From Candidatus Dojkabacteria bacterium (GTDB taxonomy: Bacteria; Patescibacteriota; Dojkabacteria; SC72; JAFGCJ01), in assembly GCA_028696915.1 (NCBI GenBank), contig JAQVGB010000007.1:1-21841 (forward strand): DNA of 21,841 nt. Reading direction: 5' to 3'. Positions 14,940 through 21,033 of the stretch are shown piece by piece. The position numbers and the translations under genes were made by a program. The notes below the pieces were generated by a model that was not told the origin of the DNA, ran no database searches, and was given only the letters and a program-made list of their open reading frames with translations. Each line of letters begins with the position of its first letter. The stretch's first letter is position 1.

Positions 14940-15233
14940 GACGGAACGGTGCTTATAGGTAAACAGTAAATAATGTCAGGACAATGAAAGTTGGCACCTC
15001 CTCAGTTCGAACCTCACACTATGGGCAAATAAGGCGTCCGGAACAGATTTCATAGGATAATCCATTTTCCTTATTATTAAAGCAAAAGTAGGGGTAATTA
15101 TGCGTTCGAACCTAACAATCTAAAAATATGAAAAAATGTAGGTTGCATGTGATAACCAAGAATATCAAGAGAACCTGGATGTATTTGCTAAAACTTTGAA
15201 CATAATTGCGGTGAATATTGCGAAATTGAGCCC
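14940..15233. other. Gene-free left end of cassette 3
   Basis: 294 bp with no credible reading frame. It carries the palindromic octamer GTTCGAAC twice (near 15005 and 15103), recalling the GGTTCGAA at the inner edge of cassettes 1 and 2, but no long match to the left-end module. Confidence 0.4.
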
Positions 15234-16433
15234 TTAGATGGGCTCTGCAACCGTTTCTTCCAGTACACGTTCGAGATCTTTTGTCTGAGCCTCTATTGAT
15301 TTACTTGCCCAGTCTCGTTCCTGATACATTTTGAGCCCCATCCATGGTTTACCAAGTTCGTCAAGGCAGAGTGCAAGTAGTGCCAGTCGTTCTTCTCGAG
15401 GTGTAGGGGTACTTAATCTTCCTCCCCCACGAATTGCCTTCATTTGATATGTATACGCTGTGTAATCAATATGTAATTGCATAAGAAACTCAAACGTTTT
15501 TTCGTCAATAATTTTATATTCCATCGCTCTTCTCCATAACGCGACAGAGATAGCTTCCTGTTCCATTTGATGACTAGTGACATTATAAAGACCCTGAATT
15601 TCACGAGTTTTATCTAAAAACTCTGAATCTGGTTCAATATCAAATGGATATAACGGTATCCCTTTTTGATCAATACCGTACAATACGTTTCTATGTTGTT
15701 TTTCCAGTTGCGCTATTGTTTCTTTGTATTGGGTTTCTCTTTTTTGAAAATCAGTATCTGACTCACCTAGCTTTCTTACTGGTTCTTTTGGGCGATTGAC
15801 ATCAAGATATCGGTCCCAGAGTTTCCCTGCATCGTGGGTGCCAGCCCAAACAATAAAAGCGCGGCGCTCTTCTTCGGAAATATGCAAAGATTCAAACAAG
15901 TGCCGAGAAAACCGGAATATATTACGACGCACTGCCAGCATGTCCAGTTCTGATTGGGTTAATTGTTCCCATCCGCTTTGATCCAGAATTCTTGAAATAG
16001 TCTCTGATAAGTCGTCCACTGTCGCAACGTATGCCTCACTGTGTCCTTCAATGGGTTGAAAGTAGTGGTATGCTGATGGCGGTATTTCATTTCCAGAAAG
16101 AGCTTGAAAAACAGAAAGAAGTGCTCGCATATGGTCTGTCACATCGTATCCATGAAATGGACACACCTGATCAACCAGTAATCCTCCATCTGGCCTTTTT
16201 CTAAGAGAAACCGTAGATGTAACTAATGCACGACGATCGTCTGTTGCTTCAGATCCAACAAGATCAGGATTAGTTTCAATTAGATTAGTAGCATCTACAG
16301 CAAGTCTCGACCAGACAGTTGGTTGATCAAGCTGCCCCATAAGATACCCAATTCCATCACATATCGACTGAGTGCGCGCTTCAATCGCTTGGTTCATAAT
16401 TTCATTACCTTCACCATCTGGAGCATTTGCCAT
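15234..16433 (-). CDS. HD-domain protein, putative metal-dependent phosphohydrolase
   Basis: 399 residues from the ATG at 16433. A longer in-frame start at 16502 would run through the promoter and the divergent gene's start, so it is not used; 16397 is another option. The metal site is suggested by SRHLFESLHISEEERRAFIVWAGTHDAGKLW, that is His178 and the doublet His200-Asp201, spaced as in HD and HDOD/HD-GYP proteins, with later candidates in TSHQMEQ and QLHIDYTA. HD proteins remove phosphate from nucleotides or cyclic nucleotides; the substrate here is unknown. The N-terminal ~150 residues match no family I recognise. It is divergent from an APH-type kinase gene with overlapping promoters, suggesting a joint function. 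Confidence 0.7.
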   Translation of the reverse strand: MANAPDGEGNEIMNQAIEARTQSICDGIGYLMGQLDQPTVWSRLAVDATNLIETNPDLVGSEATDDRRALVTSTVSLRKRPDGGLLVDQVCPFHGYDVTDHMRALLSVFQALSGNEIPPSAYHYFQPIEGHSEAYVATVDDLSETISRILDQSGWEQLTQSELDMLAVRRNIFRFSRHLFESLHISEEERRAFIVWAGTHDAGKLWDRYLDVNRPKEPVRKLGESDTDFQKRETQYKETIAQLEKQHRNVLYGIDQKGIPLYPFDIEPDSEFLDKTREIQGLYNVTSHQMEQEAISVALWRRAMEYKIIDEKTFEFLMQLHIDYTAYTYQMKAIRGGGRLSTPTPREERLALLALCLDELGKPWMGLKMYQERDWASKSIEAQTKDLERVLEETVAEPI

Positions 16434-16465
16434 ATGAGACAATTTCTTGTAAAAACTGTGATACC

Positions 16466-16498
16466 TGCTATTATAGTAATCACATAAGTAAAAAACAA
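16466..16498. promoter_or_regulatory. Overlapping divergent promoters for the HD and kinase genes
   Basis: Plus strand: TTGTAA (16447-16452), 16-bp spacer, extended -10 TGCTATTAT (16466-16474). Minus strand: TTGTTT (16493-16498), 17-bp spacer, TATAAT (16470-16475). The two -10 boxes occupy almost the same bases, so the polymerases should exclude each other. Leaders would be about 27 and 30 bases; no Shine-Dalgarno is visible for either gene. Confidence 0.55.
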
Positions 16499-16507
16499 GC
16501 ATGTATT

Positions 16508-17458
16508 ATGAATAATCTTTCCTTTGGTGATGTCGTCCAGAAGCTCCAGGAGGATTACGCGGATCTTCAGAAATACGACCTAACGGTACAAAAGCAATTT
16601 GTTTCAAAAACAGGACGTAAGTACAATACTTTTCTTGTTGATGCACCTGATTCCCCATATGGTATATTTGTAGCCAAAAGCTTTTGGCATGAGAACCAGA
16701 ACCTTGATGATGAAGTTCGCATTATGAATTTTCTCTCTGATAAAGAGGTATTTGTGCCAAAGCTGTTGTTTCCATACAAAGCAGGGAATACGTTTATTGT
16801 GATGGAATATATCAAAGGAACTGATGCTGCGGAATTGCTTCAAAATCCAGAACATGCACTAAATGCATTTAGAAGTATTGGTACATCCTTGAGTAAAGTA
16901 TATGAAGTGTCTGTCCCGGCTTTTAACAAATTCTGGGAAAACGATCCAACAGTATGGTCAGAGTATGTTCAGGAAAAGTTTGATGAACGGTTAACAAAAG
17001 CCATTGATAAAGATCTTTGGGATCAAATTCGGTCGATTTATCAAAAAGGTACAGAAGTTATAGCGGAAGATGCAAAGTCTGGATCAGTTTTGATACACAG
17101 AGATATTTATGCTGACAACTTTATTATTGAAGAGTCGACCGGGCGGGCAATTTTAATTGACTTCGCTATGGCTCGCGGAGGCAGGCCCTTTTATGATCTT
17201 GCCAAGTTTTACATCATCGATCTAGCGAGACATTCTGAAGGTCAAAATGCTTTTCTGGAGGGACTGAATATTGCTGAAAGAAGTGAAGCAAACTTTTATA
17301 TGCTCCGATCCTATATCCTCATTGAGCTCCTTGGCATGATTAACTTTTATATGAGTATTAATCAAACTGAGCCCTTAAAACACGCACAAACATGTCTGAG
17401 AGAATTAGTAACAGAAAAGGGAAGTTTCCATGAGTTAGTGAAAGCATATGTAACGTAA
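16508..17458 (+). CDS. Aminoglycoside phosphotransferase/choline-kinase-fold (APH) kinase
   Basis: 316 residues from the ATG at 16508; the longer reading start at 16427 would lie upstream of the promoter. Kinase landmarks: YGIFVAKSFW (ATP-binding Lys57), Glu69 in DDEVRIM, the hinge FIVMEYIKG (97-104), the catalytic loop LIHRDIYADNFI (His197, Asp199, Asn204), and the metal-binding LIDFAMARGGRPFYDLAKF (Asp218), followed by a helical C terminus. APH-fold enzymes phosphorylate small molecules such as antibiotics, choline, sugars or amino acids; sequence alone does not tell which. It shares cassette 3 with the divergent HD protein. Confidence 0.85.
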   Translation: MNNLSFGDVVQKLQEDYADLQKYDLTVQKQFVSKTGRKYNTFLVDAPDSPYGIFVAKSFWHENQNLDDEVRIMNFLSDKEVFVPKLLFPYKAGNTFIVMEYIKGTDAAELLQNPEHALNAFRSIGTSLSKVYEVSVPAFNKFWENDPTVWSEYVQEKFDERLTKAIDKDLWDQIRSIYQKGTEVIAEDAKSGSVLIHRDIYADNFIIEESTGRAILIDFAMARGGRPFYDLAKFYIIDLARHSEGQNAFLEGLNIAERSEANFYMLRSYILIELLGMINFYMSINQTEPLKHAQTCLRELVTEKGSFHELVKAYVT

Positions 17459-17566
17459 ACTAACCTTGTCTTATAAAGGATATTTATATCCGGACCTCAA
17501 ACGACAACTCCGGTACCTGCACTTTAATTCTCGCATCCCGCATCACCTCCATTAGAGTTTTGTTCT

Positions 17567-17579
17567 GTCCGCCCCGCCA
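17567..17579 (+). repeat. Isolated tRNA-Asp 3'-end copy (13-mer) between cassettes 3 and 4
   Basis: GTCCGCCCCGCCA exactly, without block A or B. The spacer 17459-17566 before it has two small inverted repeats (GGATAT/ATATCC and CCGGA/TCCGG) but no gene. Confidence 0.75.
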
Positions 17580-17616
17580 GCCTCTTTTCGGTCATCTGTT
17601 AAAAGCCAACAAACAT

Positions 17617-17625
17617 TGATATATT
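17617..17625 (+). promoter_or_regulatory. Extended -10 promoter of the ART-like gene
   Basis: TGATATATT is an extended -10 (TGn plus TATATT). The start expected near 17632 rules out the in-frame TTG at 17624 and supports ATG 17654, with a leader of about 22 bases. Confidence 0.45.
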
Positions 17626-17653
17626 GATAGAGTTAAATTCGGCTTTGCAGTTG

Positions 17654-18748
17654 ATGTCTGGAGAATCACCAGTGCATGATGATGTACTAGCCCCCGCTGG
17701 TGTTGCGGATGTAGCAGATCCGTTACCCCAAGATCCCGATTTTCAGCGTCTTCATGCACAGTATCTAGAGTATCTACAAAACGAGCCTGTTACCAAGGTA
17801 AAGCTTCCGCTATACCACGGAACTGGCTCATATGCACTGAGACGGATCTTGCATGATGGATTTGTCCCACGCTCTTCCAGTGCGTCATTGACGGGAGATA
17901 GTGCTTCAAGCCCCTGGACACCGGAAGAGGGATCCGCGTTCACGTCATTTGCACCGGGTACTTCTGAAGGAGCCGTCTTTGCACGGGGGTATGCATACCA
18001 ATCAAGTAGAGAGTGGGGATTAAGCTACACGGCAGATGAAGCTCTAGGTGCTTCGTTTCTTGAGCGAGTGCAAACCAAATTCTTTCCAGATATGAATGCG
18101 GCAGTGGAAGCTGAGCACAAGCGTGTTATTGGCCTAGGTAACAATGATCCTGAAGATGAAGTTCGTGAGGCTATTAAAATGGAGATGGACATTCAGAGGG
18201 AGCGGATGCAAACCCCTGGAGCTTTCGTATTCAGTCCCGATTCTGCTCGAGAGATGATAGGTGAATTACAGAGGCTTCAAAATGGAGAGATTGAAGATAC
18301 TGTTGCTGCAGAGAGACTGTTAAGGGCAAACAACGTCCTCTGGCGACGAGGGGCTAGCGTTGTTAGACAGACCTTGCAAACGCTATCTGATCCGCAGAGT
18401 TGGCTTACAAAACGAATAGAGGAACTTAAGGCTTCATATGCCCAGATGATTATAGCGTATGAGAATTTGTCAGATGATGAACGAAATGAGCTGGAACACC
18501 AATTTCCCTGCATGGTCTTGGTAGAAGGTGATGGTATGAAGCTCGGGAATAAGGCAACGGCCTTTGTCCCCGAAGTTCAGGCGCTAGAAAGAACCGAACC
18601 GCAGAGGGTAAGAGAGATTTCGGTGCCAGAGTCAAAAGTGGAAACGGTACAGAAGTGGATCGAGGCTGAAGGACTAAAAGGTGTTATAGTTACCCCTCTG
18701 GAGTTTTCAGAAGTTAAGGATGTTCTTGATTCTGTCGAAAAGGAATAG
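17654..18748 (+). CDS. Putative ADP-ribosyltransferase-fold (H-Y-E type) protein
   Basis: 364 residues from ATG 17654 (374 from TTG 17624). I recognise no named family, but three segments fit the PARP/Tpt1-like ART fold: LPLYHGTGSYALRRILHDGFVP (His55 in YHGT, with the I..GF pattern), REWGLSYTADEALGASF (compare G-I-Y-F-A-D...S in PARPs), and a late EISVPESKVETVQKWI segment that could supply the third acidic residue. Such proteins move ADP-ribose from NAD onto proteins, nucleic acids or small molecules and are often toxins or conflict effectors. A long helical stretch (about 150-280) interrupts the fold. No signal peptide and no obvious antitoxin partner except the NUDIX gene downstream. The assignment rests on motifs only. 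Confidence 0.5.
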   Translation: MSGESPVHDDVLAPAGVADVADPLPQDPDFQRLHAQYLEYLQNEPVTKVKLPLYHGTGSYALRRILHDGFVPRSSSASLTGDSASSPWTPEEGSAFTSFAPGTSEGAVFARGYAYQSSREWGLSYTADEALGASFLERVQTKFFPDMNAAVEAEHKRVIGLGNNDPEDEVREAIKMEMDIQRERMQTPGAFVFSPDSAREMIGELQRLQNGEIEDTVAAERLLRANNVLWRRGASVVRQTLQTLSDPQSWLTKRIEELKASYAQMIIAYENLSDDERNELEHQFPCMVLVEGDGMKLGNKATAFVPEVQALERTEPQRVREISVPESKVETVQKWIEAEGLKGVIVTPLEFSEVKDVLDSVEKE

Positions 18749-18779
18749 AGGTCGATGAAGGTTTGAGTAGCCATAGATC

Positions 18780-18822
18780 TCCAAACTCGTCCCATGCCTT
18801 CCGCCAGCAGCGCTTTCTGCTG
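18780..18822 (+). repeat. Possible worn cassette junction
   Basis: CCAAACTCGTCCCATGCC resembles CCAAACTCTTCCCACCCC at 20803-20820 (right end of the island) and is followed by CTTCCGCCAGC, which looks like the 13-mer with four bases missing, then a hairpin CAGCAG-CGCTTT-CTGCTG (18805-18822). It would separate the ART-like gene from NUDIX-M16. Confidence 0.35.
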
Positions 18823-18836
18823 ACTCCTCCATACGC

Positions 18837-18842
18837 TATACT
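18837..18842 (+). promoter_or_regulatory. -10 box of the NUDIX gene, leaderless
   Basis: TATACT ends six bases before the ATG at 18849, so the transcript would start on or next to the initiation codon. No convincing -35 is present. Confidence 0.45.
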
Positions 18843-18848
18843 TGCTTC

Positions 18849-19295
18849 ATGTATCAGATTCCGGAGGACAAGGGATTCCTCATAGCAGTAAAAGCACTAA
18901 TAATCAACTCGTCAGGTGAAGTTCTTCTCCTTAAAGTGAATAGTGGCCTGCGTGATTCAGAGAGATGGGATCTACCCGGCGGTTTAATGGAATATGACGA
19001 TACGGTTGAGAGCAGATTACAGAAAGAAGTGATTGAGGAAACCGGCATTAAAATCAAAGATCCGAAGCTAATTGCTGTTTCTGAAACGATATTTGAAGAT
19101 TTCGTTCTTGACGAAAATAACGTAAAAGACATGAAAGTTGTAGTTATTGGTTTTGAATTGCATATAGGCGCAACAAAGGAGACTATCAGATTATCAGAGG
19201 AACATGCAGGTTATGCTTGGTATAGAATGGAAGATTTGAATACCATTGAGCTCTCCAAACCTTCCAAGGCAATCATCACAAAGATTCCTAAGTAA
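18849..19295 (+). CDS. NUDIX hydrolase
   Basis: 148 residues, a single Nudix domain. The Nudix box is GLMEYDD (45-51), seven residues, then KEVIEETGI (59-67): the consensus GX5EX7REUXEEXGU with Glu to Asp at the seventh position and Arg to Lys at the start of REUXEE. W..PGG precedes it as usual. Nudix enzymes cleave nucleoside diphosphates linked to another group (oxidised NTPs, NAD, ADP-ribose, sugar nucleotides). Its position after an ART-like gene makes NAD or ADP-ribose a tempting substrate, but this is inference. It converges with the M16 peptidase gene. Confidence 0.88.
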   Translation: MYQIPEDKGFLIAVKALIINSSGEVLLLKVNSGLRDSERWDLPGGLMEYDDTVESRLQKEVIEETGIKIKDPKLIAVSETIFEDFVLDENNVKDMKVVVIGFELHIGATKETIRLSEEHAGYAWYRMEDLNTIELSKPSKAIITKIPK

Positions 19296-19334
19296 CATCG
19301 TCTCGGTTCGATACTGTGCCACGCGGCCAGTAGG

Positions 19335-19353
19335 CAAAAGCACGCAGCTTTTG
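19335..19353. terminator. Hairpin between convergent NUDIX and M16 genes
   Basis: CAAAAGC (19335-19341) and GCTTTTG (19347-19353) form a 7-bp stem with loop ACGCA. It could end transcription from both sides, although the free T-run is short. Just before it, TCGGTTCGATAC (about 19304-19315) resembles the GGTTCGAA seen at other cassette inner edges. Confidence 0.4.
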
Positions 19354-19381
19354 TATCCTCGAGCAATGTGAAGTCAATATC

Positions 19382-20710
19382 TCATAGGTTAACCGTCACG
19401 TCATCCGGTTCAATATCTCCACACATTGCCAAATACCAGGAATTGCTTCCAAAATACTTTTGCGCAGCCCGTTGTGTCGCCTCTGGAGTACAACGTAATA
19501 TAGCCTCTGAGTATGCTTTAATTCCGAAGGGGCCTCCTACACCTCTTTCCCAGTCTGAGTATTGTTCAACCCAACTCCTGGAATCTTGAAGGCGCATTCT
19601 TAATGATTTAATCTTCCTCGTCTGCCCGAATACTAACTCTTCTTGCGAAAGGCCACTGGTAACGACGCGTCTGATTTCTCCGGCAAGAACATCAAGCACC
19701 TCCTGCACATTTTGCCTTGAAGTCGAAGTTTTAATAAGAAATCGCCCTGAGTCGCTATTTCTTTGAGCACCAGCACTTGCCTCATAGGTCAGTCCTCTTT
19801 CATATCTTAGTAAGCGTTTTAACGAAGATGCCCTTCCTCCTCCGAGCGATTCTGCAATCATTTCTAACGCCAGGTTGTCTGCCTCGCTACTAGTTTGAAA
19901 TCTAAATCCGAAAAGAATATGAACTTGTTCAAGACCAGGATATCTTTCCACAAGAATCTGCCCTCCGATAGGTAGAGGCAATTCTTCGGCGGCTTTCAGA
20001 GGAACGCTTGCTGGGACCAATAAACTCTGCTCTGCGTGATCTTTTAGATCGTGAACCTGTGTTCCACCGCAGGCTACAAATAACAGTCGCCCAGATGTTA
20101 CGACTTCTTTGTAGAAACGAATCAAGTCATCTCTTGAAATTGACCTAATTGATTCCGGGGTTCCAAGAATCGATCTTCCAAGATCTGTCCCTCCAAAGAA
20201 AAGCCGTGGATACAACTCCATGAGCATTTTTTCTGGACTTGATACTTTTGCTCCGAGTTCTCGTAAAATTGCCCCTCTTTCCATCTCCACTGTTCGAGGA
20301 TCAAACAGTGGATCGAGTAACATTTCGTGCATCAAGTCGACACATACTCCAAGATCGTCAGGATCCGCTACCGTGGAATTGATACTCAACCGTTCCCACC
20401 CGGTTGTTGCGCCAATTTCTCCTCCATAGCGTTCAATGTATGCAGCTAGTCTGTCTTTAGTAGGAAAACGAGGTGTTCCCGCGAGGAGCATGTGCTCAAG
20501 AAAATGTGCTGTTCCTTCTTGTCCCGGTGGATCAAAACGTGCCCCACCAATGGAAACAGCGCGAAGATGAATAGGTGCCCGAGGTCGCTCCAAAACAACC
20601 AGTTTTGAACCATTTGATAGGAACGTTTCCTCCCGTCTCGTTCCCAGGTCTTCAGCAGATAAAGAATTGTGGGTCGGATCGGTATCAACCTCATTGGGTT
20701 TGTCAATCAT
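19382..20710 (-). CDS. M16 family zinc metallopeptidase (pitrilysin/insulinase, processing-peptidase-like)
   Basis: 442 residues, the size of a one-unit M16B protein with an active and an inactive half. The inverted zinc motif HFLEH is complete (His69, Glu72, His73 in GTAHFLEHMLLAG). The distal ligand fits Glu151 in VEMERGAILRELG, with the expected spacing of about 77 residues. The C-terminal half has EEADNLALEMIAESLGGG-like and GLTYEASAG features of the substrate-binding half. No signal peptide, so cytoplasmic peptide degradation or peptide maturation is likely. Base composition is lower in GC than the backbone. The -10 box lies right before the ATG, so the mRNA is probably leaderless. Confidence 0.92.
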   Translation of the reverse strand: MIDKPNEVDTDPTHNSLSAEDLGTRREETFLSNGSKLVVLERPRAPIHLRAVSIGGARFDPPGQEGTAHFLEHMLLAGTPRFPTKDRLAAYIERYGGEIGATTGWERLSINSTVADPDDLGVCVDLMHEMLLDPLFDPRTVEMERGAILRELGAKVSSPEKMLMELYPRLFFGGTDLGRSILGTPESIRSISRDDLIRFYKEVVTSGRLLFVACGGTQVHDLKDHAEQSLLVPASVPLKAAEELPLPIGGQILVERYPGLEQVHILFGFRFQTSSEADNLALEMIAESLGGGRASSLKRLLRYERGLTYEASAGAQRNSDSGRFLIKTSTSRQNVQEVLDVLAGEIRRVVTSGLSQEELVFGQTRKIKSLRMRLQDSRSWVEQYSDWERGVGGPFGIKAYSEAILRCTPEATQRAAQKYFGSNSWYLAMCGDIEPDDVTVNL

Positions 20711-20717
20711 AAGAATA

Positions 20718-20746
20718 AGTATATGTTAGGTCCTGATTTTTGTCAT
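20718..20746 (-). promoter_or_regulatory. Promoter of the M16 peptidase gene, leaderless
   Basis: On the minus strand ATGACA (20741-20746), 17-bp spacer, TATACT (20718-20723). Transcription should begin at about 20710-20711, which is the A of the ATG. This is one of the best two-box promoters in the window. Confidence 0.65.
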
Positions 20747-20818
20747 CCGGCACAGAGAGTTGTACCACTCTCAATCTGAACTTAAATGAAATCACCATAG
20801 CACCAAACTCTTCCCACC

Positions 20819-20898
20819 CCCGTTGTCTGTGGCCAAAGCGATCAGCAACAACGGGCGATCCCGCAATCGCGAAGCGAGCTGAGCGGTCCGCCCCGCCA
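20819..20898 (+). repeat. Block B, copy 2, at the right boundary of the island
   Basis: Hairpin CCCGTTGT (20819-20826) with ACAACGGG (20848-20855), a 35-bp stretch identical to 13805-13839 with GCGAAGC (20869-20875), and the 13-mer at 20886-20898. The loop of the first hairpin differs completely from copy 1 while the stem is kept. Beyond it, 20899-21019 shows no repeat or gene and leads into native sequence. Confidence 0.8.
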
Positions 20899-21019
20899 CA
20901 TTTGAATTCATAAATGAAACTATTCAACATCCCATTGCACAATGATGAAGGTAATCTAGTAAGTTGAGATCCCAAATCCATGCCCCGCCTCCCGGCTACA
21001 TGATCTCTCCGCTTTCCTG

Positions 21020-21025
21020 TACAAT
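21020..21025 (+). promoter_or_regulatory. -10 box of the dus gene, near-leaderless
   Basis: TACAAT ends eight bases before the ATG at 21034, implying a transcript that starts within about two bases of the codon. A second, out-of-frame ATG at 21027 lies too close to the box. No clear -35. Confidence 0.4.
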
Positions 21026-21033
21026 CATGCCCT

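Larger units (their letters stand above)
11614..20898. mobile_element. Accessory island: cassette array inserted at the 3' end of tRNA-Asp
   Basis: Between tRNA-Asp and the native dus gene, the 13-mer GTCCGCCCCGCCA (tRNA-Asp 3' end plus CCA) occurs at 11718-11730, 13845-13857, 14927-14939, 17567-17579 and 20886-20898. It divides the island into a 97-bp structured block and four gene-bearing segments of about 2.1, 1.1, 2.6 and 3.3 kb. Segments differ visibly in base composition; the first two are very AT-rich against a GC-richer backbone. Three junctions carry additional long repeats (blocks A and B). No integrase, transposase or plasmid gene is seen, so mobilisation would be in trans. Boundaries are drawn from the repeats; the mechanism is inferred. 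Confidence 0.7.

Noticed and set aside
14990..15030. tRNA-like T-arm around AGTTCGAACCT, and a similar GGTTCGATAC near 19307
   Set aside because: The flanks do not form a T-stem, and no acceptor or anticodon arm can be drawn. They are noted only as possible cassette-edge motifs.
15234..16502. Long starts for the divergent pair (16502 for the HD gene, 16427 for the kinase)
   Set aside because: They would make the two coding regions overlap across their own promoters, and the extra N termini are Cys/Tyr-rich and unlike the rest of the proteins.
11610..20898. CRISPR array
   Set aside because: The 13-mer copies are 1-3 kb apart with genes between them, not regular short spacers, and no cas genes are present.
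11614..20898. Integrase, transposase or phage gene that would explain the island
   Set aside because: None of the reading frames on either strand shows recombinase or phage motifs; the remaining frames are shadows of the annotated genes.
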